From Psychrobacter vallis (GTDB lineage: Bacteria > Pseudomonadota > Gammaproteobacteria > Pseudomonadales > Moraxellaceae): a stretch of DNA of 64,000 bases. The DNA is taken from the NCBI RefSeq assembly GCF_904846715.1, contig NZ_CAJHBU010000002.1, forward strand, positions 1 to 64,000. The letters are read 5' to 3'. Made by a program: the position numbers and the translations under genes. Each line of letters opens with the position of its first letter. The stretch's first letter is position 1. The notes beneath the pieces were generated by a model. That model was given only the letters and a program-made list of their open reading frames with translations. It was not told where the DNA came from and searched no databases. Positions 9,948-18,882 of this stretch are shown piece by piece.

Positions 9948-10031
9948 TTATGAATCGTTGCTTTTCATCTCAGAGTAAGATGCACGAGCTAGTAGCGCAT
10001 GATAAAAGATATCTTTGATGAACTGTGGCAT
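9948..10031 (-). pseudogene. Short frame with RBS, probably a truncated 5' gene remnant
   Basis: A 27-codon frame beginning MPQFIKDIFYHALLARASYS, preceded by a good ribosome binding site (AAAGGAAAAG) 5 bases from the ATG. The peptide looks like the N-terminus of a larger soluble protein, with amphipathic helices rather than a signal or toxin peptide. After the stop, another frame continues briefly with protein-like composition and then closes. It lies just downstream of the RCC1-repeat gene on the same strand. It could be a decayed gene or a genuine small protein; no function is assigned. The rest of 9784-10056 holds only imperfect inverted repeats. Confidence 0.35.
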
Positions 10032-10056
10032 AATACTTTTCCTTTAATTTTAAAGT

Positions 10057-11319
10057 CTAATTTAACGTAAATAGCGATTTTTCGGGGGTCAATACGTAAT
10101 CTTTTTCCATGCTCTCTACTACTTCACCTGTACCACGTTGTCCATTTTCATTCCAATTCCAATACCAAACATTGCCATCGTTGGTTACGACAGCATATAA
10201 CAGATACCCATCAATGAGTTGAATAGGCTTAACATTTTGCATTATCAAAAAAGGCTTATCATATGTACGAGTTGAAATAGAGTTTCTATTTTCCCCAAAT
10301 CCATATTCTCCCCATACATATAAATCGCCATTTTCAGTTATTGCTGAACTTTCATCGATATTAATAATTTTATGCAATTTTTCATGTTTTTGAGGTACCA
10401 AAATATCTCCAGTAGCTTTCATTGCCAATTGGCCTGATCCATTAGACCCCCAAACCGATACCCTACCGTCTTCTAATAGCGCCATAGCGTGAGAAGAACT
10501 AGCATAAAAATCAACTACTTTATTTGGTAGCTGAACTTTTTGTGCTGGATAATACTCAAAGTCTGGGTCTTGAGATAATTCGATGGAACGTCCTAATGCA
10601 TACTCTGCTTTGCCTGTTGAAAATAGCTCACCTTTTTTGTTTAAAGCAAGTAATACTCCATTTTGAAACTCAATACGAATAATATTCTCAAGATTAGCGA
10701 CCTTAGTTGGTTCTGATAACACCTCTACTTCTCGAATACCATTTACCCATGCGTGTTCGTTATTACCTAAAACATAAACCTTGCCATCATTATCCAAGAA
10801 TATAGAATTCATTTCTCCAGCAGCGATGTCTACTATATTCTTAATGCCTTCAATCTTACGAAGCTCTTCAACGAAAGTGTCTTTATCATTAGGATCAACT
10901 TGTCCATGATAGTTACTACCCCAACCCCATACTGTGCCATCTTTTCGTAGTAGTAACATATGACCCGCACCTGATACGGCCACCGCATCATTCACACCCT
11001 CCACTTGCCTAGGCGTTGGGTCTTGTCCTGTTTTGGTATCACGCAGTAGACCATCTGTACCCCATGTCCAAAGCGTGCCATCGTCTTTTACCCCTGCACT
11101 CCATGAGCTGGTCATGGCTAAGCGCTTGGGTTCAATATTAATCTCAAGTGGGGTTTGTAACGGCTCATCTGGCATATTTGCCACAGGGTATTTGTCTTTG
11201 GTAAGGGCTTGAAGATGCTCGGAAGGCGTTTTATCACAGGCAGACAAAGTAGACATCATGAGTATTATTGCTAAACTCATGGTTGGTTTTTTCTTCGAGA
11301 AATTCATTAGTTTTTGCAT
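10057..11319 (-). CDS. RCC1-repeat lipoprotein
   Basis: A 420 aa protein with a lipoprotein signal peptide: hydrophobic residues about 14-26 end in the lipobox LSAC, with Cys28 as the lipidated residue. The mature part is built of RCC1-type beta-propeller blades, seen as repeats of the pattern (D/K)DGTLWTWG, KDGTVWGWGSN, EDGRVSVWGSNGSGQL, ENGDLYVWGEYGFG and NDGNVWYWNWNENGQ. Such propellers usually form a protein-binding surface; the ligand here is unknown. Asp after the lipid-modified Cys (CDKT) could retain it at the inner membrane if the E. coli Lol rule applies. It is an isolated minus-strand gene. Confidence 0.8.
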   Translation of the reverse strand: MQKLMNFSKKKPTMSLAIILMMSTLSACDKTPSEHLQALTKDKYPVANMPDEPLQTPLEINIEPKRLAMTSSWSAGVKDDGTLWTWGTDGLLRDTKTGQDPTPRQVEGVNDAVAVSGAGHMLLLRKDGTVWGWGSNYHGQVDPNDKDTFVEELRKIEGIKNIVDIAAGEMNSIFLDNDGKVYVLGNNEHAWVNGIREVEVLSEPTKVANLENIIRIEFQNGVLLALNKKGELFSTGKAEYALGRSIELSQDPDFEYYPAQKVQLPNKVVDFYASSSHAMALLEDGRVSVWGSNGSGQLAMKATGDILVPQKHEKLHKIINIDESSAITENGDLYVWGEYGFGENRNSISTRTYDKPFLIMQNVKPIQLIDGYLLYAVVTNDGNVWYWNWNENGQRGTGEVVESMEKDYVLTPEKSLFTLN

Positions 11320-11501
11320 AGGTAGTAGTATCTTGAAGATTACATCATCACTTATATTAACAATTGCTTATATAATCGCATAGTTTTTATTAGATTTTTG
11401 TCTAGGGAAATGATGGGTTGAGGCAGAGTCAATGCTGAGTAGCGATGATTTTAGGTGAAAGAATATAATAGAGATTAAGATTCAACTACTCACTAGCCAA
11501 A

Positions 11502-12026
11502 TTAGAGTTTGGTTAAAATTAGTTCCTGAACTCCAGCTTTCTCATGCGCTTTAAATGGATAACGATCGTTCATAATTATCCATTTAAAAGTGCAATTTTT
11601 GCTTAGGCTATTTTCTTTGGTATACAAATTTACGAGCAATACATCAATATCCATCGTAACTTGTTTTATAGACATTGATGGTTCTGCCAAGCGCTGCCTG
11701 TGACACTCACATTCAAACTGTTTAAACGTTTGCTGTAGCTGCTGCAAGGTCATGGGCGATTTTAGAGACAGATAGACACATTGATTGGTATAGTCAGGCT
11801 TTGGCAACTCAGGGGTCGCTGTAAAGTCGGGATTTTGAAAAGCCGTCGATAATTGTATTTCACCCAAGGCCGACAAGCGCTCCCGAACCATCGCTAAGTA
11901 TTTTTCAGCATGATAATTGCTACCCAAAGCCAATAGTACGGCAGTCACCAATTGCGTCTGCAACGCTTCAGGCGCATATTTTTCTAAAGTGTCAGTATCT
12001 AAACCAGCCAGCGCTTTATGCATCAT
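11502..12026 (-). CDS. Divergent FolK-like (HPPK) protein
   Basis: Resembles 6-hydroxymethyl-7,8-dihydropterin pyrophosphokinase of folate synthesis. Seen: the N-terminal ALGSN motif, a central QCVYLSL strand in the place of the FlN.v segment, the MDIDVLL motif that supplies the two metal-binding aspartates, and a C-terminal P..AHEKAG segment matching the P..mHeRaF region of HPPK. The Trp and Arg that normally precede the DLD motif are absent, and the PHP histidine is replaced, so activity is doubtful. The proposed ATG (12026) overlaps the end of folB, implying coupling; an upstream ATG at 12044 is also possible. The folB neighbour supports a folate link. Confidence 0.65.
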   Translation of the reverse strand: MMHKALAGLDTDTLEKYAPEALQTQLVTAVLLALGSNYHAEKYLAMVRERLSALGEIQLSTAFQNPDFTATPELPKPDYTNQCVYLSLKSPMTLQQLQQTFKQFECECHRQRLAEPSMSIKQVTMDIDVLLVNLYTKENSLSKNCTFKWIIMNDRYPFKAHEKAGVQELILTKL

Positions 12027-12402
12027 TAGAGGAAGCTTTGGCATGACGCGTGATTTGCACACCAACCGCATCCGCTTGTTTAATCGCCGTTGGCTTGGCA
12101 ATGCTTAACGTGACTTTGTGAGTGGCATATTTTTCGAGTAGTTTATCTGCGATTTGTCCCGCCAAATGCTCAAGAAGCTTCGCCTTGATGGCTTGGCACC
12201 ATTCGCTCACATCATCACAGACCGCTTTATAATTCAGCGCATCGTCAACATTATCCGAGATTGCTGCTTGACCAATATCCGTTTCAAGTGCGATATCAAT
12301 CAATAACGGCTGAGTGATAGCACGTTCCCACTCATAAACACCAATCACCGCCTCGATTTTCAAACCTTTTATAAATACCACATCAGACTGGGTATGAAAC
12401 AT
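12016..12402 (-). CDS. folB: Dihydroneopterin aldolase
   Basis: Converts 7,8-dihydroneopterin to 6-hydroxymethyl-7,8-dihydropterin plus glycolaldehyde in folate synthesis. Seen: 128 aa, the usual family size, with the N-terminal IKGLKIEAVIGVYEWER strand containing the catalytic-site Glu region, PLLIDIAL, the LNYKAVCDDV helix and the C-terminal VTLSIAKPTAIKQADAVGV segment with the conserved lysine and KP. It is followed with an overlap by a FolK-like gene, as in many gammaproteobacteria where folB and folK are adjacent. rarD ends upstream in the same direction, 37 bp away. Confidence 0.93.
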   Translation of the reverse strand: MFHTQSDVVFIKGLKIEAVIGVYEWERAITQPLLIDIALETDIGQAAISDNVDDALNYKAVCDDVSEWCQAIKAKLLEHLAGQIADKLLEKYATHKVTLSIAKPTAIKQADAVGVQITRHAKASSNDA

Positions 12403-12439
12403 GTTGCCATCCTCATTTGCTTATTTTTAATTCAAAATT

Positions 12440-13402
12440 TTATTGACCTTTCTGTAAGGCTTCTTCGCGTAAGCGTTCGGCCTTCAATGCTTTGCTGGGA
12501 CGATGTCGCCACAAATCGATGCTGAACAATAGCAGACCCAACCAAATCAAACCAAATACCGCCAAACGATGCAAATCAAAAGGCTCGTTGTAATAAAATA
12601 CCGCTAAGAAGAAAATAAAAGTCGGCGTCAAATAATTCATAAAACTTAAGATACTATAAGCCACCAGCTTAGTCGACTTGTTAAACAGCAATAGCGGTAT
12701 CAAGGTAATCGGGCCTGCTATCATGAGTAGCCAAATGTTGGGACTGAACCAAAAGCTCAATTGACTACTGACCACATCCGCCTGCCAAAACCACCACAAG
12801 CAAATCGGCACCAGCATAGTCGTTTCGACAAACATCGCATCGACTGCCGTCAACGGCGTTTGCCGTTGAATCGTCCCATACGTACTAAAACTAAAGGCCA
12901 ATATTAGCGATATCCAAGGCAAGCTACCAATCATAACTACTTGAATGACCACGGACAATAAGGCAAAGCCAATGGCGACCCACTGCAACGTTCGCAGGCG
13001 CTCTTTGAATAAAATCATTGATAACGCCACGCCCACTAAGGGTCCGATAAAATACCCTAAACTGGCTTCGAGGATACGGTCGTGATTGACCGCCCATACA
13101 TACGTGAGCCAATTGGTTGCGATAATCAGACCCGATATGAACGAAAAGGCTATCCATCTTGGATTTTTCTTTAGGGTATCGATCCATCCCCAACGTTTGG
13201 TAACCACCAACACGACAAGCAAACATGCAAATGTCCAGACGATACGGTGTCCGATAATCTCAGTCGCGTCATAGGCAGCCAATTGTTTAAAATATAACGG
13301 AAACCCGCCCCAGATAAAAAACGCAATAAGCGCAGTTACAATGCCACGTCTGGTTGTTTTAATAGGCGCGGCTGGTGTTTTGATGACATTTTGGGTGGTC
13401 AT
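12440..13402 (-). CDS. rarD: RarD-type EamA/DMT transporter
   Basis: A polytopic inner-membrane protein of the drug/metabolite transporter superfamily, RarD subfamily (E. coli RarD was named for chloramphenicol sensitivity; the substrate is not established). Seen: about ten hydrophobic segments, the RarD signature FFIWGGFPLYFKQL in the first helix, HRIVWTF after the second, LEASLGYFIGPLVGVALS in the middle, and a charged cytoplasmic tail. The ATG at 13402 is preferred over an upstream TTG because the latter adds only four residues. It lies 37 bp upstream of folB on the same strand and may be cotranscribed with it. Confidence 0.88.
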   Translation of the reverse strand: MTTQNVIKTPAAPIKTTRRGIVTALIAFFIWGGFPLYFKQLAAYDATEIIGHRIVWTFACLLVVLVVTKRWGWIDTLKKNPRWIAFSFISGLIIATNWLTYVWAVNHDRILEASLGYFIGPLVGVALSMILFKERLRTLQWVAIGFALLSVVIQVVMIGSLPWISLILAFSFSTYGTIQRQTPLTAVDAMFVETTMLVPICLWWFWQADVVSSQLSFWFSPNIWLLMIAGPITLIPLLLFNKSTKLVAYSILSFMNYLTPTFIFFLAVFYYNEPFDLHRLAVFGLIWLGLLLFSIDLWRHRPSKALKAERLREEALQKGQ

Positions 13403-13634
13403 AGTACAGTACAACTTTTTAGAGCAAAGCGCGCCCTCGCCTAATACTAATAGTAATAGTACCTGTCAAGGCAATGGCAAGAACGCAGGGTTACTACAGG
13501 TAAGGTATAAGTTAAAAAGCAATGCGCGAATGTCCTTACAGACATCAACACATTGCTAACGATATTAGATTAAGCTTTTTATTGATACTTTACGGTGCAT
13601 GATCATAGGAGCGTATTGATCCATACTCACTCAT

Positions 13635-15977
13635 TTATTCAGCGTCAGTATCCACTTGAATAGACATCCCGATTTGGTTGGCAAGCTCTGCAAAGCCGGG
13701 GAAGCTGGTATTGACCGTTTCAACACCTTCGATAGTGATTTGCGTCGAGGCACGTAAACTGGCTACGGCAAAACTCATGGCAATACGATGATCGTGATGT
13801 GAGGTAATTTGACCACCGCCAAAAACAGGATGACTGTTATTTATATCTCCGCTTTCACTTGCAACCCCTTTACCCTCAATAATTAGGCCATCGTCAGTCA
13901 CCGTACAATCAATACCAAGCGTTTGCAATCCTTCTGCCATGACCGCAATACGATCAGATTCTTTTACGCGCAGCTCTTTGGCGCCAGTTAATATCGTACG
14001 GCCTTGTGCACAGCTGGCAGCAATAAATAGCACGGGGAATTCATCAATCGCCAATGGCACCAAATACTCTGGTATCTCGATACCAACCAAGTTTGAGCTA
14101 CGAATCGTAATATCTGCCACTGGTTCGCCGCCCACATGCGTCTCATTACTCAAGGTAATATCGGCTTTCATCAACGTTAAGATATCAATCACGCCAGTGC
14201 GCGTAGGGTTAATACCTACCTGCGTTAAGGTCAGCTCACTGCCTTGACTAATGGCAGCTGCCACCATAAAAAAGGCCGCTGACGAAATATCAGCAGGCAC
14301 GGCGATATCACCACCTGTTAATGTACCGCCACCTGTTACACTGATGCGATTGCCATCGACAGCGACGGGATAACCAAAGGCTGACAACATGCGCTCGGTA
14401 TGATCGCGGCTGACTTCTGGTTGGGTAACCGTCGTTGTGCCTTCGCTCCATAGACCCGCCAGCAATAAGCAAGACTTGATCTGTGCAGAAGCAACTGGCA
14501 TCTCATAATCTATCGCCTGTAGCGGCTTACCAACTGTGTCTCGACCAGTAATACTGAGTGGTGCCGTACCACTATGCCCAGTGCTCTGGATGACCGCGCC
14601 CATACCACGTAGCGGTGCTGCCACACGCTCCATAGGACGTTTATTCAGACTGGTATCGCCTGTCAACACGCTATCAAAAGGTTGTGCCGCCAAGATACCC
14701 GATAACAGGCGCATGCTGGTGCCTGAGTTTCCCATATATAGCGGCGTTTTGCTCGGTTTTAAACCATTCAGCCCCACACCATGAATGGTCAACTTGCCAT
14801 TATCAGGCCCTTCAATCGTGACACCCATATCGCGGAACGCTTGCAAGGTGGCAAGCGCATCTTCCCCTTCCAAAAACCCAGTGACATTAGTCACGCCTGT
14901 CGCAAGGCTGCCCAGCATAATGCTGCGATGCGAGATAGACTTGTCACCAGGAATGGCAATCGTGCCAGAAACGGTATTGCTAGGTGTAATAATATAAGAA
15001 GCTGACATGGTAGAGGTATCCGTATAAGGGGTGCTGGCTAACATATGGCCAAAATGTCGCCGTGCGGCTTGCGCACGGCCCAAAATTCCCATCAGGGCGG
15101 TTGAGTCTTTATCAATGATAAGCTGACGCATGGTCTGTAAATAAACGCCATATTCATCAAGGGCGCTGACAATCGCGCTTTGATTGGCAAAAAATATATC
15201 GTGCCACATCTTAGGATCACTGGCAGCAATACGGGTAAAATCACGGAAGCCGCCAGCAGCGTAACGAAACATATCTAAGTTATCATCATGGCTTGCCAGC
15301 TGCTCAACCAAATTAAACGCGAGCAAATGCGGCAAATGACTGGTATGCGCCAATATGGCGTCATGATGGTCAGCGGCCATTGTCATAACCGTCGCGCCCA
15401 CTGCTTCCCATAACAGACGCAATTTCGCAATGGCTACATCACTGGTCGTGGGTAGCTCGCAAATGATAACGCTATGATTGACAAACAAGTTGGCGCGGCG
15501 AGCATGATACCCTGAATTTTCAGCACCAGCAATTGGATGGGCAGGAACCAAACCCACAGGCAGCGATCCAAACACTGCTTTTGCAGCATCAATGATATTG
15601 ACTTTGGTGCTACAAACATCAGTAATCATGCAATCACTGGCAATTTTTCCATCATCCATTGCCTGTTTGATATTAACAAACACCGCTTGCACCGCTTGTA
15701 CTGGTACAGCAATGATGATTAAATCACTGCCACCGATTACATCGCTCAGATTGTCACTACCCGTATCCAGCAATTGTTGTTGGATCGCTTCGGCGATACT
15801 TGGTGCATGCCTATCAACTGCGACCAGACGCGCACTCGAGCCGTTGTCTTTGATGGCTTGAGCAAGGCTAGCACCAATCAGTCCTAGGCCAATGACACAA
15901 ACTTGCCTAAATAGTGGCAACTGAGTATTTAAAAGCGGTTTTTTATTATTCTGATGGTGTTTTTGCTGGCTACTCAC
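13635..15977 (-). CDS. tyrA-aroA: Fused prephenate dehydrogenase / EPSP synthase (TyrA-AroA)
   Basis: A 780 aa bifunctional protein. Residues about 25-315 are a TyrA-type cyclohexadienyl/prephenate dehydrogenase, with the Rossmann motif IGLGLIGASLA, the VPAHPIAGAENSG substrate loop and HLPHLLAFNL. Residues about 345-780 are 3-phosphoshikimate 1-carboxyvinyltransferase, with GDKSISHRS binding shikimate-3-phosphate, MGNSGTSMRLL in the glyphosate/PEP region, and ELRVKESDRI and HDHRIAMSF near the end. The fusion joins the common shikimate trunk to the tyrosine branch and is known from Pseudomonas and Acinetobacter relatives. It is the last gene of a pheA-hisC-tyrA/aroA run. No frameshift is seen between the halves. 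Confidence 0.95.
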   Translation of the reverse strand: MSSQQKHHQNNKKPLLNTQLPLFRQVCVIGLGLIGASLAQAIKDNGSSARLVAVDRHAPSIAEAIQQQLLDTGSDNLSDVIGGSDLIIIAVPVQAVQAVFVNIKQAMDDGKIASDCMITDVCSTKVNIIDAAKAVFGSLPVGLVPAHPIAGAENSGYHARRANLFVNHSVIICELPTTSDVAIAKLRLLWEAVGATVMTMAADHHDAILAHTSHLPHLLAFNLVEQLASHDDNLDMFRYAAGGFRDFTRIAASDPKMWHDIFFANQSAIVSALDEYGVYLQTMRQLIIDKDSTALMGILGRAQAARRHFGHMLASTPYTDTSTMSASYIITPSNTVSGTIAIPGDKSISHRSIMLGSLATGVTNVTGFLEGEDALATLQAFRDMGVTIEGPDNGKLTIHGVGLNGLKPSKTPLYMGNSGTSMRLLSGILAAQPFDSVLTGDTSLNKRPMERVAAPLRGMGAVIQSTGHSGTAPLSITGRDTVGKPLQAIDYEMPVASAQIKSCLLLAGLWSEGTTTVTQPEVSRDHTERMLSAFGYPVAVDGNRISVTGGGTLTGGDIAVPADISSAAFFMVAAAISQGSELTLTQVGINPTRTGVIDILTLMKADITLSNETHVGGEPVADITIRSSNLVGIEIPEYLVPLAIDEFPVLFIAASCAQGRTILTGAKELRVKESDRIAVMAEGLQTLGIDCTVTDDGLIIEGKGVASESGDINNSHPVFGGGQITSHHDHRIAMSFAVASLRASTQITIEGVETVNTSFPGFAELANQIGMSIQVDTDAE

Positions 15978-16090
15978 GGCGTTTCTCGTTGAACAAACTA
16001 GCGTCAGTCTTGGTAAAGTACGTGAGCGCTAGTATCATAAAATTGAATGGTCAATGGTGTCATTTATCCAAATCCATATAATGACACGCA

Positions 16091-17233
16091 TTAATCCTCG
16101 GTCAAAATAGAACGCAAAGTATCAATCAACCGCAAGTTGTCTTCGGCCACACCCACCGTGATACGCAACCAGTTAGGTAATCCATATACACCTAGTGGAC
16201 GGACAATAACACCTTGCTCAAGTAGCGCTTGATGGATGGAAGCAGCAGTTATATCTTCCATCTCAACCTGCACCTCAACCATAATAAAATTGGCATGCGA
16301 CTTCACAAAACCCAGCCCTAGGGTATCAAACTGCTTTTCTAACCAACGCATTTGCTCATCGTTCATCAGACGAGTTTTTTCGATAAAATCTTGATCGGCA
16401 AGTGCGGCAGCAGCAGCAGCCAAACCAACACGGCTGACATTAAATGGCTGACGAATACGATTTAATAATTCTGCGACAGCCACCGAACTTAGAGCATAGC
16501 CCACGCGCAAACCTGCCAGCCCATAAGCTTTTGAAAACGTGCGAACGATAATAACATTATCAAATTCGTCCAATAGCGCACGGTTATTACTCTCAGGACT
16601 GTATTCGATATAAGCTTCATCTAGTACCACCAATACTGAGCTTGGTACACTGGTAACAAATTGACGCAGCTCTTTATGCGCTAACTGTGTGCCAGTTGGA
16701 TTGTTAGGATTGGCAATAAAGACGATCTTAGTATTAGGGTTGTCTTGAACTGCTTGACTCATGGCTTTTAGATCATGACCAAAGCGCTGCGCAGGCACTT
16801 CAACATCCATCGCACCTTGCATCTTCGCCAGCATCGAATACACCACAAAGGCATACTGACTATAGACGATCGCGTCATCAACACCCACAAAACTACGTGC
16901 CAAAATGTCAAGCAAATCATCAGAGCCATTACCTAAGGTGATCTGCTCGACTTTAACATCATTGAAGTCAGCCAATGCTTGCTTAAGATAGTAGCCATTG
17001 CCATCAGGATAACGTGACAATTGACCCAGTTGCTCAGTGACCGCGAGCGTCACTCGCGGTGAGCATCCCATCGGATTCTCGTTGCTAGCCAGTTTCACCA
17101 CATCTGAGACACCATATTCGCGCGTCAACTCTTCAATTGGCTTACCTGTTTGATAAGGTGCCAACGCCAGAATACTGTCGTAAGCGGGCACTAATGGCGA
17201 TAGGTTTGATGCTGTCAATTGATCAGGCTGCAT
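16091..17233 (-). CDS. hisC: Histidinol-phosphate / aromatic aminotransferase
   Basis: A PLP-dependent class I/II aminotransferase of the HisC family (380 aa). Seen: KLASNENPMG near the N-terminus, NGSDDLLD, IANPNNPTGT, LDEAYIEYSPE and the PLP lysine in RTFSKAYGLAGLRVGY, then the RITVG arginine near the C-terminus that binds the substrate carboxylate. Its position between pheA and tyrA-aroA matches the aromatic supraoperon of pseudomonads, where the HisC homologue can transaminate phenylpyruvate, 4-hydroxyphenylpyruvate or arogenate as well as histidinol phosphate. Dual use here is inference. The gaps to its neighbours are about 90-115 bp. Confidence 0.93.
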   Translation of the reverse strand: MQPDQLTASNLSPLVPAYDSILALAPYQTGKPIEELTREYGVSDVVKLASNENPMGCSPRVTLAVTEQLGQLSRYPDGNGYYLKQALADFNDVKVEQITLGNGSDDLLDILARSFVGVDDAIVYSQYAFVVYSMLAKMQGAMDVEVPAQRFGHDLKAMSQAVQDNPNTKIVFIANPNNPTGTQLAHKELRQFVTSVPSSVLVVLDEAYIEYSPESNNRALLDEFDNVIIVRTFSKAYGLAGLRVGYALSSVAVAELLNRIRQPFNVSRVGLAAAAAALADQDFIEKTRLMNDEQMRWLEKQFDTLGLGFVKSHANFIMVEVQVEMEDITAASIHQALLEQGVIVRPLGVYGLPNWLRITVGVAEDNLRLIDTLRSILTED

Positions 17234-17325
17234 GGTTTATCCTTAAATATTGTCTCTAAATGCTGTCTTTAAATGCTACGACCCATCTATTACATGTCAA
17301 TTTTAATAAATGAGCCGATATATTC

Positions 17326-18498
17326 CTACAATACGGCTTTTGGATAAGAGCCAAGTATACGGACATCTTTTACCAATGGGCGAATATCGTTTATAGCTGC
17401 GCTGACATTTGGATCATTGATGTGACCGTTCATATCAATAAAGAACACGTACGCCCACTTATTAGGACGCTCAGGCCGTGTTTCAATACTGGTCATCGAT
17501 ACGCCATGATATGACAGCGGTTTTAAGATTTCGATCAATGCACCAGCTTTGTCATGTGCTGAGACAACGATAGAGGTTTTGTCTTGACCAGAGGGTTGAA
17601 TGGCTTCATGACCGATAATAAGGAAACGTGTGGTGTTACTTGGGTTGTCTTCGATATTGGAGTAAAGCTTATGTAAGCCGTACTCTGCAACAGCGACATC
17701 ACCGGCGATCGCGGCTGAATGCCACTCGTTTTTGAGACGACGGGCAGCTTCGCCGTTGCTCGATACGGCAACGCGTTCCACATTAGGGAAGTTCACATCC
17801 AGCCAATGACGGCACTGAGCCAGTGACTGCTGATGCGAATAAATACGGCTTAAACCGTCAAGTTTGGTATGCTCAGCGACCAAGAAATTTTGATGAATTG
17901 GCAGTTCAACTTCACCAATAATCTTTAAGGTAGAAGATAAGAATCCGTCCAAGGTATGATTGACTACCCCTTCTGACGAGTTTTCAACAGGTACCACGCC
18001 ATACATCGCTGTACCTGCTTCGACTTCACGGAACACATCAGTAATAGTCGTCATCGGCACGGTGTCAGCGGCTTTGCCAAAATGCTTGAGCGCGGCAGCA
18101 TGGGTAAAGGTACCGACTGGCCCCAAAAAAGCGATGCGCTGCGGTGCTTCTAGATCCAAACAAACCGACATGATTTCACGGAACAAACGCGCCATCTTTT
18201 CATCAGCGATTGGGCCAGTATTGCGCGCCATCACTGCTTTTAATACTTGAGCTTCGCGCTCAGGACGATAAAAAATAGGATTACTATTGTTGGCAGTGGC
18301 ATGATTGGCTGTGTGGTTTTTCTTAACGGCGGCCACTTGTTGCGCCAGTTTGGCACGGTTATTGATTAACGTTTGGATTTCACAGTCTACTGCATCAATA
18401 CTTTGACGAATATTGTCCAAAAACTCTTTTTCAGTTGCGGTATCGCCGATGGTTTGATTTAGATTGTCCATATTTCGCTCTGATGACTGCTCACTCAT
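17326..18498 (-). CDS. pheA: Chorismate mutase / prephenate dehydratase (P-protein)
   Basis: A bifunctional enzyme making phenylpyruvate from chorismate. Seen: an AroQ-type chorismate mutase helix bundle at about residues 25-115 (REAQVLKAVM, FREIMSVCLDLE), a prephenate dehydratase domain at about 118-295 (FLGPVGTFTHAAALKHF, VPVENSSEGVVNHTLD, HQQSLAQCRHWL, NTTRFLIIG), and a C-terminal ACT domain for phenylalanine feedback (GALIEILKPLSYHGVSMTSI, then ESRP-like ETRPE). A GGGTGAG ribosome binding site precedes ATG 18498; Met10 is an alternative. It is the first gene of the aromatic run. No Phe-rich leader peptide was found upstream. Confidence 0.95.
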   Translation of the reverse strand: MSEQSSERNMDNLNQTIGDTATEKEFLDNIRQSIDAVDCEIQTLINNRAKLAQQVAAVKKNHTANHATANNSNPIFYRPEREAQVLKAVMARNTGPIADEKMARLFREIMSVCLDLEAPQRIAFLGPVGTFTHAAALKHFGKAADTVPMTTITDVFREVEAGTAMYGVVPVENSSEGVVNHTLDGFLSSTLKIIGEVELPIHQNFLVAEHTKLDGLSRIYSHQQSLAQCRHWLDVNFPNVERVAVSSNGEAARRLKNEWHSAAIAGDVAVAEYGLHKLYSNIEDNPSNTTRFLIIGHEAIQPSGQDKTSIVVSAHDKAGALIEILKPLSYHGVSMTSIETRPERPNKWAYVFFIDMNGHINDPNVSAAINDIRPLVKDVRILGSYPKAVL

Positions 18499-18882
18499 TA
18501 CCGCTCACCCTTTTTAGATTTTATACTTTGTAAGTATTACTGTATTGATTTTAATATGCTATAGATTGGTAGATCAAAAATATTGTGCGCGGCTGTCGCT
18601 CACTTATATGATGCGACGAACTGACCATACTTCAAATATCAATGTGGCCGCCAGCCAACTGCCCCGCCCTACTATAGCAAAAACTAGACTCAGTGCCCAT
18701 GTGTAAATGCGTGTAAATGCACGCAAACTCGCTAATATTCGCAAAGTGCTACAATATGACAGGGACACACGATAAAACTGCGAGCCAACATGGCATCAAA
18801 ATTATGTTACAGTTCAAAATAAATGGCAAATACCCCTACAAATAAGACAATAATTCCGTAATTAAAGAAGGAAAGATATCTG
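18499..18882. other. Divergent intergenic region between pheA and tal
   Basis: A 384-bp region holding the promoters of pheA (leftward) and tal (rightward). It contains a short GTGTAAATGC direct repeat near 18710-18720 and no convincing gene, attenuator hairpin or leader peptide. Confidence 0.5.

Noticed and set aside
13939..15861. Several plus-strand frames of 60-100 codons opposite tyrA-aroA
   Set aside because: They are antisense to a well-conserved gene, have no start signals and show no domain pattern.
18499..18882. Possible phenylalanine attenuator ahead of pheA
   Set aside because: No short frame rich in Phe codons and no terminator hairpin were found on the minus strand.
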